A DNA stretch of 11,568 nt from assembly GCA_031285575.1 (NCBI GenBank), contig JAITVX010000161.1, positions 1 to 11,568 of the forward strand. Direction: 5' to 3'. Shown piece after piece: positions 1 to 6,452 of the stretch. The position numbers and the translations under genes are program-made. The stretch is from Bacteroidales bacterium. GTDB taxonomy: Bacteria > Bacteroidota > Bacteroidia > Bacteroidales > VadinHA17. Positions within the stretch are counted from its first letter, which is position 1. Every line of letters begins with the position of its first letter. The notes beneath the pieces are model-generated. The model did no database searches. It was given only the letters and a program-made list of their open reading frames with translations, and was not told the DNA's origin.

Positions 1-2
1 AA

Positions 3-119
3 CTCGTAACCGCCGAAACAATCATCATGATTATCGACAGCATAATATACCTAACCTTCACTGCCGTAGGATGGTGGTTCGGTGACAGAACTATCGGTAA
101 GTTTATTAGGAAAAGGTAA
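3..119 (+). CDS. C-terminal fragment of a small membrane protein (partial, 5' end outside window)
   Basis: An open frame enters from the left edge and stops at TAA 117-119, giving 38 residues. It is hydrophobic through about residue 25 (TIIMIIDSIIYLTF, then AVGWW), followed by FGDR and a basic tail ending FIRKR. This looks like one membrane segment with a positively charged cytoplasmic C-terminus. A strong hairpin terminator follows directly, which supports a real gene end. I do not recognise the family. Small single-helix proteins like this occur in phage lysis modules, and a tmRNA gene next door is a common integration site for mobile elements, so it could be the last gene of an integrated element. 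That is inference only; nothing in 38 residues proves it. Confidence 0.5.
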   Translation, partial: LVTAETIIMIIDSIIYLTFTAVGWWFGDRTIGKFIRKR

Positions 120-123
120 AAAG

Positions 124-152
124 CGAAAGCACTCGAAAAATGAGTGCTTTCG
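124..152. terminator. Bidirectional intrinsic terminator
   Basis: An 11-bp perfect stem (124-134 pairing with 142-152, starting CGAAAGCACTC) closes a 7-nt loop. On the plus strand a run of six T follows at 158-163. On the minus strand the stem is followed by five T (complement of 118-122). It can therefore end transcription of the membrane-protein gene on the left and of ssrA coming from the right. Confidence 0.85.
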
Positions 153-174
153 TGTACTTTTTTATGTACAATTT

Positions 175-194
175 TGACAATACAGTGATTGTCA
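175..194. other. Small hairpin just past the tmRNA 3' end
   Basis: TGACAAT (175-181) pairs perfectly with ATTGTCA (188-194) across a 6-nt loop, 11 nt beyond the mature 3' end of ssrA. There is no adjacent T-run on the minus strand, so it is not a classic terminator. It may mark the 3' trailer that is trimmed during tmRNA maturation. Function is inferred. Confidence 0.35.
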
Positions 195-204
195 TTGTTT
201 ATTG

Positions 205-593
205 TGGAGCTGGCGGGAGTCGAACCCGCGTCCAAACATGGAACCAATGCGCTTTCTACATGCTTAGTCCTGCTTTGTTTTCGTGGCATGCCAGATGCAA
301 AACTACCTAACCTGCCCTTAGTTCCTGTTATTTCGCTATCGGGGCGGAACTGCCTTCAAGCTATCCCTGTATTATTAGCGCCTCCATATCGGGTTGGATC
401 AGGAAATTACCGCCGGGAGACGTCCCGTCCCGGCACCTTGGCCAAGATGAAGCTTAAACTACTTTATTCGTTTAAGCAGCGAGAGCGTAGTTTGTTTCGC
501 CTTTTATTGTTTTGTGACACTGTTTAAGCGACGCGCCACCACACACTGCATGCTTACGTACTGCCCCTCATGCTGTCAAAACCGGTCAGCCCC
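205..593 (-). ncRNA. ssrA: tmRNA (transfer-messenger RNA)
   Basis: tmRNA rescues stalled ribosomes by acting first as alanine tRNA and then as a short message. The minus strand starts GGGGCTGACCGGTTTTGACA at 593 and ends with the T-arm and acceptor strand (GGTTCGACTCCCGCC, then AGCTCCA) at 205. The 5' GGGGCTG pairs with 3' CAGCTCC, leaving A as discriminator. CCA is not encoded, since CAAT follows. The segment just before the T-arm has the CTAAGCATGTAGA sequence usual for tmRNAs. The tag frame at 501-472 reads GETNYALAA followed by TAA, the Bacteroidales-type tag. Length of about 389 nt is normal for a one-piece tmRNA. It is divergent from the thioredoxin-like lipoprotein gene and ends toward the hairpin terminator. 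Confidence 0.97.
472..501 (-). other. tmRNA tag-peptide reading frame
   Basis: Read on the minus strand from 501 to 472 the codons give G-E-T-N-Y-A-L-A-A and a TAA stop. The ALAA ending is the degron recognised by ClpXP-type proteases. The resume codon is GGC; the preceding alanine of the tag comes from the charged tmRNA itself. Confidence 0.93.
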
Positions 594-607
594 GTATTTT
601 CAGACGG

Positions 608-615
608 CAAATGTA
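608..615 (-). promoter_or_regulatory. ssrA promoter -7 box (TAnnTTTG)
   Basis: On the minus strand the sequence is TACATTTG, an exact match to the Bacteroidota primary-sigma -7 motif TAnnTTTG. Its 3' end lies 15 nt from the mature tmRNA 5' end. A transcript starting about 7 nt after the box would carry roughly 8 nt of leader to be removed by RNase P, as expected for a tRNA-like 5' end. No good TTTG -33 box is evident at the usual spacing. Confidence 0.65.
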
Positions 616-638
616 CAAAACATAAAATATATTTCATG

Positions 639-654
639 CTGTTTACCTAAACAG
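639..654. promoter_or_regulatory. Perfect palindrome upstream of the ssrA promoter (candidate operator)
   Basis: CTGTTTA (639-645) and TAAACAG (648-654) form a perfect 7-bp inverted repeat with a 2-bp centre. It lies 24 bp upstream of the ssrA -7 box, in the region where the -33 contact would fall, and 48 bp upstream of the divergent lipoprotein start. The 2-nt centre is too small for an RNA hairpin loop, so a dimeric DNA-binding protein is the more natural reading. No regulator is identifiable. Confidence 0.4.
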
Positions 655-702
655 TTCAAAAATAATTTAACTACATTAGCCCGCAAATTTACTGTTATAA
701 AC

Positions 703-1899
703 ATGAAAGTCAAAAGTATCTTTTTCCGTTGCTGCATTTTTGCATGTGCAGCAGTTTCAGGTTTTGCATGTTCAGGCCACAGCTCAAAGTCAGGCGAATT
801 TACCGTAAAGGGCAGGTTGTCGGGTGTTGACGACGGCGTTGTAATCGGTGTGTTCGGAGTGGGTAACGATACGGTAAGGAACGGACGCTTTTCAGTTACA
901 GGTAAGGCGGGAACAGGGCCCGAGCTGCGCAGCGTTGTAATTATGGACGATGGCCACGCTTCCTGGCCTTTGCAATACTGGGTTGAGCCGGGCGCTAAGA
1001 TAAAGATAAGGGGGAGCGGAAGGCTGACTCCTTTGTGGGTGGTAAAAAGCGCTGTCGCTTATCAGAAAGAGGAAAACCGCTATTTGAACGAATATCGCGA
1101 TATACTTGCCGAAAATGTACGCATTGGAATAGAACGGTATCATCTGACAAAAAAATCGGAGACAGCTTCTTCAGAAGAAGAGGCAATGAGGTATAAAGGG
1201 GCTGTCGATTCTCTTGGTGCGCTATTTGATTCGATAACGGCAAAACGGTACATGAAAGAGGCTTACGCCAAAATAAACATAATGGAGACGACCGATATTT
1301 CACCTGTATGGCTTTACAAGATGGCAAACCTCACGGGCATGGTGCGCAGTTCTTATTTCAGCAGTGAACAGTCGGAATATCTTCATGAAAAGGTTTGGGA
1401 GTTATATGGAAGGATGTCGGAAGAAGATAAAAACACCGATGCCGGAAGCTATATTATGACTGCCCTTATGCCGCCGGAAGTTGCCGAGGTGGGTGATAAC
1501 ATGGCCGACGCCGATTTGCTCGATATAAACGGAAACATCAGGCATCTTGCCGACTATGCGGGTAAATATTTACTTATCGACTTCTGGAACCGTTCGTGCG
1601 GAGCCTGTATTAAGGCATTTCCGGTCATGAAGGAATTGGAGGAAGCCAACCGCAATAGACTTACAATAATAAGTATAAGCACCGACTCGGACGACGGATG
1701 GAAAAACACCATAACGAAATACGATATGCCGTGGATAAACATACGCGACCCAAAGGGATTTGGCGGCCTTGCTGCCCGCTACGGAGTTATGGCTATTCCG
1801 AATTACGTAATGATTTCTCCCGAAGGCATTATTATCGACAAATGGGCGGGGGCGGCAGAACTTAAAGGTAAGGTAAGTGAAAACATGAAGATTTATTAA
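703..1899 (+). CDS. Thioredoxin-fold lipoprotein, TlpA/ResA type
   Basis: Probable cell-envelope thiol-disulfide oxidoreductase of 398 residues. The start at 703 is chosen because it gives a clean lipoprotein signal (basic N-terminus, hydrophobic stretch, Cys23 followed by SGHSSKSG). The frame is open upstream to 514, but that part lies inside ssrA and its promoter. Residues about 30-130 resemble the DUF4369-like beta domain found in front of Bacteroidota thioredoxins (inferred). A helical middle region follows, and a TlpA/AhpC-like domain starts near residue 265. The redox motif is Cys-Gly-Ala-Cys at 299-302 in FWNRSCGACIKAF, and the cis-proline is Pro366 in MAIPNY. The lipobox is loose (GFAC), as is common in this phylum; Cys15 is a less likely lipidation site. 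A weak TAnnTTTG-like box (TACATTAG, 672-679) lies upstream. Confidence 0.85.
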   Translation: MKVKSIFFRCCIFACAAVSGFACSGHSSKSGEFTVKGRLSGVDDGVVIGVFGVGNDTVRNGRFSVTGKAGTGPELRSVVIMDDGHASWPLQYWVEPGAKIKIRGSGRLTPLWVVKSAVAYQKEENRYLNEYRDILAENVRIGIERYHLTKKSETASSEEEAMRYKGAVDSLGALFDSITAKRYMKEAYAKINIMETTDISPVWLYKMANLTGMVRSSYFSSEQSEYLHEKVWELYGRMSEEDKNTDAGSYIMTALMPPEVAEVGDNMADADLLDINGNIRHLADYAGKYLLIDFWNRSCGACIKAFPVMKELEEANRNRLTIISISTDSDDGWKNTITKYDMPWINIRDPKGFGGLAARYGVMAIPNYVMISPEGIIIDKWAGAAELKGKVSENMKIY

Positions 1900-1928
1900 C
1901 TACTTTTTAATTATTAAAGTGTAATTCC

Positions 1929-1936
1929 TATCTTTA
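1929..1936 (+). promoter_or_regulatory. Possible -7 box for the glycosyltransferase-hddA operon
   Basis: TATCTTTA matches TAnnTTTG at all but the last fixed position. It sits 22 bp before the glycosyltransferase start in a 59-bp gap, where a promoter would be expected if the operon is transcribed apart from the lipoprotein gene. No convincing -33 element. Weak call. Confidence 0.3.
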
Positions 1937-1958
1937 CGCCAATAACTTTACAGTCTGA

Positions 1959-3098
1959 ATGAAAATTATAATAGCAGGAGTCGCTTATCCATACCGTGGT
2001 GGGCTTGCAGCATACAACGAAAGGCTTGCACGAGAGTTTATTGCCGAACAGCACGAGGTGTCGATAGTTACATTTACGCTGCAGTATCCTTCTTTTCTGT
2101 TTCCAGGAAAATCGCAGTATGTGAACAGCATGCTGCCGGAAGGATTGTCGATAACAAGGCGGATGAACTCGACAAATCCATTCAACTGGATTAAAACTGC
2201 CCGATACATCCGCAGTCAGAAACCGGATATCCTCATTTTCAAATTCTGGCTGCCATTTATGGGGCCGTGTTTTGGAACCATTGCACGTGTGGTACGCAAA
2301 AACAAACGTACAAAGGTTATTTCAATTTTCGACAATGTTATTCCGCACGAAAAACGCCCTGGCGACAAACTGTTTACGCGCTATTACACCGGCGCAATAG
2401 ACGGCGCAATAGCAATGTCGCAGTCGGTAATGGACGATATTACGCTTTTCCGTAAAGACATTCCCGTACGGCTCAACCCGCACCCTGTTTTCGACAATTT
2501 CGGGCCTTCAATATCGCGCAGCAATGCAATGGCTTCACTGGGGCTCGACGATTCGTGCTCGTACATGCTGTTTTTTGGCTTCATAAGAAAATACAAGGGG
2601 CTCGACCTGCTTATCGACGCATTTGCCGACAGCAGGTTGCGGAACAGAAACATAAAACTGATAGTAGCCGGAGAGTTTTACGACGACGCCGAATACTATA
2701 CCGGCAAGGTAAAAGAACATGCCCTCGAAAGCGAAGTAATATTTTTCGACCGCTTTATAAACGACAGCGAGGTTACAGCCTTTTTCAGCGCCGCCGATAT
2801 TGTTGTGCAGCCATACCGCAGCGCAACACAAAGCGGCGTAACACAGATTGCATACAACTTCTGCAAGCCAATGATAGTAACCGACACGGGCGGACTGCGC
2901 GAAACAGTGCCGCACCAGCGCTGCGGATATGTTGTGAACCCCGAACCGGGTTCGATAAGCGATGCTATTGCCGACTTCTTTATAAACAACCGCAAGGAAG
3001 AATTTGCAATCAACGTACTGCACGAAAAGCATAAATATGCATGGAGCGCAATGACGGCAGCGCTGACAGATGTATATAATAAAATAACCGGCAAATGA
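1959..3098 (+). CDS. Glycosyltransferase, GT-B fold (family 4-like)
   Basis: Transfers a sugar from a nucleotide-activated donor to a glycan or lipid acceptor, probably at the cytoplasmic face of the inner membrane. The 379 residues show the two-domain GT-B plan. The N-terminal Rossmann half opens MKIIIAGVAYPYRGGLAAYN with the glycine-rich acceptor loop at 14-15. The C-terminal half has GFIRKYKGLDLLIDAF, a LIVAGE strand ending at Glu239, and the donor-site stretch RSATQSGVTQIAY from Arg287. The E of GGLRET (Glu315) is near the usual nucleotide-sugar ligand. Its stop overlaps the hddA start by 4 nt (ATGA), so the two are translationally coupled. That coupling suggests, but does not prove, a heptose donor or a role in assembling a heptose-containing glycan. 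Donor and acceptor cannot be read from sequence. Confidence 0.88.
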   Translation: MKIIIAGVAYPYRGGLAAYNERLAREFIAEQHEVSIVTFTLQYPSFLFPGKSQYVNSMLPEGLSITRRMNSTNPFNWIKTARYIRSQKPDILIFKFWLPFMGPCFGTIARVVRKNKRTKVISIFDNVIPHEKRPGDKLFTRYYTGAIDGAIAMSQSVMDDITLFRKDIPVRLNPHPVFDNFGPSISRSNAMASLGLDDSCSYMLFFGFIRKYKGLDLLIDAFADSRLRNRNIKLIVAGEFYDDAEYYTGKVKEHALESEVIFFDRFINDSEVTAFFSAADIVVQPYRSATQSGVTQIAYNFCKPMIVTDTGGLRETVPHQRCGYVVNPEPGSISDAIADFFINNRKEEFAINVLHEKHKYAWSAMTAALTDVYNKITGK

Positions 3099-4132
3099 CA
3101 GTAAGAAGCAAAGCCCCGCTGCGCCTCGGCCTGGCAGGAGGAGGATCGGACGTATCACCGTTTTCAGACACGTATGGCGGTGCAGTACTGAATGCAACCA
3201 TCGACAAGTATGCGCACTGCACGATAGAGGAAACAGAAAGCGGATTCATAACCATGCAGGCCGCCGACCTTAACCTGAAAGCCAGGTACAAAACAGCGCC
3301 ATCGCTGCCGATAGACGGCCACTTCAATCTCCACAAGGGAGTTTATAACCGCATAGTGAAGCAGTTCGATATAAAAAAACCGCTGTCATTCAAAATAGTA
3401 ACGTCGTGCGACGTGCCTCCGGGGAGCGGGCTCGGGTCGTCATCAACAATGGTTGTTGCAATACTGAAAGCCTTTGCCGAATGGCTCAACATACCGCTCG
3501 GCGATTACGACACCGCCTGCCTTGCCTGCGAAATAGAACGCGGCGACCTGCGCATGGAAGGCGGAAAGCAGGATCAGTATGCCGCAACGTTCGGAGGCTT
3601 CAACTTTATAGAGTTTTACGGCAGCGACCGTGTGATAGTAAACCCTCTGAGAATAAGACAGTGGATGACCGACGAGCTGCAGGCCTCAACAGTGCTGTAC
3701 TACACGGGCGACACACGCGAGTCGGACAAAATAATACACGAACAGCGCCAAAACGTTATCGAAAACCAGACAAACGCCATAGAAGCAACACACATAATTA
3801 AAAAAAACGCCTTCACGATGAAAGACCTCCTTCTGAAAGGCGAAATAATACCGTTTTGCAAAGCGCTGGGGAAAGACTGGGAAAACAAAAAGCAAATGGC
3901 AACCTCGATAACCAACAGTCACATCGACGCAATATACAGCAGCGCCTTGGAAGCAGGAGCATACGGCGGAAAAGTATCGGGCGCAGGAGGAGGAGGATTC
4001 ATGATATTTACGGTTGATCCGTTAAAAAAACATAAACTTGTAAATACACTTAAACATCATGGCGGAAAAGTTCTTAACTTCAACTTTTCAAATTCGGGCT
4101 GCCGCAGCTGGAAACCCGACAACATAAAATAA
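3095..4132 (+). CDS. hddA: D-glycero-alpha-D-manno-heptose 7-phosphate kinase (GHMP family)
   Basis: Phosphorylates D-glycero-D-manno-heptose 7-phosphate at C1 with ATP, the step after GmhA on the route to nucleotide-activated heptose, usually GDP-heptose for HddA-type enzymes. All three GHMP motifs are visible in 345 residues: motif 1 APLRLGLAGGGSD near 7-19, the phosphate-binding loop PPGSGLGSSS at 108-117, and motif 3 KVSGAGGGGF from Lys293. The stretch EIERGDLRMEGGKQDQYAA fits the HddA/FkbP-like branch better than galactokinases or homoserine kinases. Cytosolic. The start overlaps the glycosyltransferase stop (ATGA). The next pathway gene, gmhA, normally close by, lies 4.5 kb downstream behind an accessory block. 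The guanylyltransferase (hddC) and phosphatase (gmhB) are not in the window. A related GHMP sugar kinase specificity cannot be fully excluded. Confidence 0.87.
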   Translation: MTVRSKAPLRLGLAGGGSDVSPFSDTYGGAVLNATIDKYAHCTIEETESGFITMQAADLNLKARYKTAPSLPIDGHFNLHKGVYNRIVKQFDIKKPLSFKIVTSCDVPPGSGLGSSSTMVVAILKAFAEWLNIPLGDYDTACLACEIERGDLRMEGGKQDQYAATFGGFNFIEFYGSDRVIVNPLRIRQWMTDELQASTVLYYTGDTRESDKIIHEQRQNVIENQTNAIEATHIIKKNAFTMKDLLLKGEIIPFCKALGKDWENKKQMATSITNSHIDAIYSSALEAGAYGGKVSGAGGGGFMIFTVDPLKKHKLVNTLKHHGGKVLNFNFSNSGCRSWKPDNIK

Positions 4133-4145
4133 AAACACTATGAAA
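4131..4145 (+). repeat. 15-nt direct repeat, left copy
   Basis: AAAAACACTATGAAA spans the start codon of the fibre-like gene. The identical 15 nt recurs at 8600-8614 across the gmhA start codon, so the accessory block is flanked by two copies. It could be the scar of how the block entered between hddA and gmhA, or simply a shared translation-start context. Confidence 0.55.
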
Positions 4146-4805
4146 TCGAAGAATATCACTTTTTTATGTGCAGCCACAGCGCTGCTTTTATCTGCTTTTG
4201 AAAACCTTCAGGCACAGTGGCAAACTTTGGGAGATAATATTTATTATAATAATGGGAATGTGGGGCTTGGAACTGCAAGTATTAATAACTCGCAGGGTTA
4301 TCATAAAGTTTTGGATATTTACGGAACACGACATGCAAAACTGCTTGTCAGGGGAGGCGTTGTAAAAACAGAAATATTTGCGGATGAAACATGGATTGGC
4401 ATGGCAGGTGGAATAGGTACTGAATCAATGCATGACTTACGATTAGTAGCAGGTTATAATAATGTGATGACATAGAAGACAAACGGCAATGTTGGTATAG
4501 GTACCCCCACATCCAAACTTACCGTTGCCGGCGACATTAACGCCCACGAAATAAGGGTGAACCCCAGTGCTGGTGCCGACTTTGTGTTTAACGACAATTA
4601 CCGCCTGCGCCCGTTAGATGAAGTGGAGACCTTTATAAAAGACAACAGACACCTGCCCGACATTGCCCCCGCTGACGATATGGTGCAGAACGGGGTAAAC
4701 ATGGGCGAGTTTCAGATACAACTGCTGCAAAAGATAGAGGAGTTGACACTGTATATTATTGAATTGAAAAAAGAAATAGGAAATTTGAAAAAAACGGATG
4801 ATTAA
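4140..4805 (+). pseudogene. Secreted tail-fibre-like protein, interrupted by an in-frame amber stop
   Basis: The frame runs 222 codons from ATG 4140 to TAA 4803-4805 with one TAG at 4473-4475 (codon 112). Before the TAG are a signal peptide (ends near LQAQ) and a repeat-like NGNVGLGT. After it the same frame continues KTNGNVGIGTPTSKLTVAGD, then the C-terminal module (YRLRPLDEVETFIKDNRHLPDI, then MGEFQIQLLQKIEELTLYII) that in Bacteroidota closes many secreted fibre-like proteins with a helical trimerising tail. Both NGNVG(L/I)GT units fall on opposite sides of the stop, so this is one gene. A single TGG-to-TAG or CAG-to-TAG change would explain it. An ATG at 4557 could restart the C-terminal half (82 residues, without a signal peptide). 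Function unknown; substrate or adhesin roles are not shown. Confidence 0.82.
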
Positions 4806-4807
4806 TT

Positions 4808-5305
4808 ATGAAAGCAATATTTTTTTTCCTGATTACCATTCTGTTTGTCGGTTGCAATAAACAATGTCCACCATCGGCAGAAATGATCACACCACCCATA
4901 ATGTACTTTTCGCTGACAGACAGCATGGGAAATGATTTGTTTTTTGGCAAAGACAGCATTTATAACCCGCACGATGTTAAATTGGCTTACTTTGATACTT
5001 CCTTATATAATATATCTTATGATCCTTCACATTTACGTTATTTTATTCCTTTTCGTGCAGATGATACCTACGATAATTGTTTTAAAATAAGTGTAGCATG
5101 GGGAAGAACTTCTGTTTTTCATATAGAATTTACACCCGGTAATATTGATACAATAAAAATAGAAAGTCGTTTTGACAGGTATGAAGGCAAAGAAGAAGAA
5201 CCCGATGGAATTTACGCTATCTATAAAGAAAGGTTCTTTTTTAATGATAGCATAGTTTGCGAAGATTGTGCATATTATCGAATTTATAAAATTGCTGTAA
5301 AATGA
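4808..5305 (+). CDS. Small lipoprotein, tandem copy 1
   Basis: A 165-residue predicted outer-membrane or periplasmic lipoprotein of no family I recognise. The signal ends in a good lipobox, LFVGC, with lipidated Cys16, then NKQCPPS. The body is short beta-strand-like stretches with aromatic residues. A CEDC pair near residue 150 and the ending YYRIYKIAVK are shared with the next gene. Identical blocks with its neighbour include YFSLTDS, GNDLFFGKD and FTPGNIDTIKIESR, so the two are tandem duplicates. Mature cysteines (CPP, NCFK, CxxC) suggest disulfides. It starts 2 nt after the fibre-like gene's stop and ends overlapping the next start by 4 nt. Being in a run leading to a C10 cysteine protease raises the possibility of a protease-linked inhibitor or substrate-binding role, which is inference only. 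Confidence 0.8.
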   Translation: MKAIFFFLITILFVGCNKQCPPSAEMITPPIMYFSLTDSMGNDLFFGKDSIYNPHDVKLAYFDTSLYNISYDPSHLRYFIPFRADDTYDNCFKISVAWGRTSVFHIEFTPGNIDTIKIESRFDRYEGKEEEPDGIYAIYKERFFFNDSIVCEDCAYYRIYKIAVK

Positions 5306-5754
5306 GAACAATATTCCTTTTTCTTATAGCTGCCATTTTGCATGTCAGTTGCAACAAACAATGTCCGCCATCGACAGTAACGCCCATAAAACCCATAATA
5401 TACTTTTCACTGACAGACAGTACGGGAAATGATTTGTTTTTTGGCAAAGATCGCATTTACGACCCGCAATGTGTAGCTGTGCAAAACTGTTTTCCTTTTG
5501 ATATGTTTTTTGTCGATACTGTGTACAAATGTTTTAAACTGTATTTAAATGGTGGGAGACCCTCTTTTTATTGTGCAGAATTTACACCCGGCAATATCGA
5601 TACGATAAAAATAGAAAGCCGGTACACAGGCTGGTATGAAGAACCCGAAGGCTGCCGGCATTTTACTGTTTATGAAAATAATTTCTTTTTTAATAACAGT
5701 CCTGTTTGTGAAAACTGTTTTTATACTCGAATTTATAAAATTGCTATAAAATGA
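5302..5754 (+). CDS. Small lipoprotein, tandem copy 2
   Basis: A 150-residue paralogue of the preceding lipoprotein. Lipobox HVSC gives lipidated Cys17, again followed by NKQCPPS. It keeps YFSLTDS, GNDLFFGKD, FTPGNIDTIKIESR and a C-terminal CENC plus RIYKIAIK. The middle differs and is about 15 residues shorter than in copy 1. The ATGA overlap with copy 1 makes translational coupling likely. Conservation is strong at the two ends and weak in the centre, as expected if the centre contacts a variable partner. Function unknown. A 125-bp gap with no clear promoter separates it from the third lipoprotein. Confidence 0.8.
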   Translation: MRTIFLFLIAAILHVSCNKQCPPSTVTPIKPIIYFSLTDSTGNDLFFGKDRIYDPQCVAVQNCFPFDMFFVDTVYKCFKLYLNGGRPSFYCAEFTPGNIDTIKIESRYTGWYEEPEGCRHFTVYENNFFFNNSPVCENCFYTRIYKIAIK

Positions 5755-5879
5755 GAGAGCCCTATGTTGAATTTTATGACAGTGGAATGTAACCTGCAAA
5801 CTTCTGTCAAAAACTATCATAAGGATTACTGTTATAGTTTTATAATTTCAGAAGACAAAATAATGATAGAACAAAAAAG

Positions 5880-6452
5880 ATGATAAAAATGAAAACAAAA
5901 AATAAAATTATTTTAACAAGTTTATACACAGTTATTCTGTTTGCCTTTTCATGCAGGGAAAAGTGCCATATTGATTTGGTGAAACCTGCCGATGTTAAGC
6001 CCATTGACAGTGAAAGCTACAATGATGTATATAATGTATTTTGGAATTATTTTGAAGAATATTACCGTGGCGCATGGAGTTTAACAGACAGCATTAAAAC
6101 ATATGGTAAGATAGATACTTGTACACTTGACACTTCCCATTCTTTTGTATTAATAAGTGAACACGAATATGAACATAACATTATTTACGACTTCATACAA
6201 GAATATCGTCTCTATCCGGGGCCGGCAATAAACGTTTTCTGCCATTCTATTGCTGATGAATTACAGTCTAAGTTAGACTCCTGCGATTTAACTGGCAGAT
6301 GCTATATCAAGGGAGAACTTAAAATCGGTGCAGTGGGAGGCCATGGCGGTATTAATGGTCCTGATGATTGCCATTTTACATTTCCACATATTTTTTTGAA
6401 AAATATAAATGATATTTATTTTGAAAATGAAAAAAATAATGATGATGAATAG
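5880..6452 (+). CDS. Cysteine-rich small lipoprotein upstream of the C10 protease
   Basis: A 190-residue predicted lipoprotein of unrecognised family. The signal MIKMKTKNKIILTSLYTVI runs to lipobox FAFSC with Cys25, followed by REKC. The Cys-x3-Cys spacing at the lipidated end matches CNKQC in the two preceding lipoproteins, but the rest is unrelated at a glance. It has further cysteines (DTCTL, VFCHS, DSCDLTGRC, DDCHF), two repeated acidic/aromatic stretches (NYFEEYYRGAW, SEHEYEHN), and an acidic tail ENEKNNDDE. Met4 (5889) is an alternative start giving a more typical signal. Its last 26 nt overlap the protease start in another frame, so the two are probably co-translated. It may be a partner, inhibitor or anchor for the protease; untested. 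Confidence 0.75.
   Translation: MIKMKTKNKIILTSLYTVILFAFSCREKCHIDLVKPADVKPIDSESYNDVYNVFWNYFEEYYRGAWSLTDSIKTYGKIDTCTLDTSHSFVLISEHEYEHNIIYDFIQEYRLYPGPAINVFCHSIADELQSKLDSCDLTGRCYIKGELKIGAVGGHGGINGPDDCHFTFPHIFLKNINDIYFENEKNNDDE

Noticed and set aside
189..527. 112-codon open frame on the plus strand
   Set aside because: Entirely antisense to the tmRNA gene, with no independent coding features.
514..702. In-frame upstream extension of the thioredoxin-like lipoprotein
   Set aside because: It overlaps ssrA and its promoter antisense, and only the start at 703 gives a lipoprotein signal.
1901..1920. AT-rich inverted repeat after the thioredoxin-like gene as a terminator
   Set aside because: Stem is weak, bulged and has no GC pairs of note beyond its ends.
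2535..3197. 220-codon open frame on the minus strand
   Set aside because: Antisense to the glycosyltransferase and hddA, both of which show clear family motifs.
4473..4475. TAG as a recoded amino acid (pyrrolysine-type) codon
   Set aside because: Bacteroidota are not known to use it, no recoding signal is visible, and a nonsense mutation is simpler.
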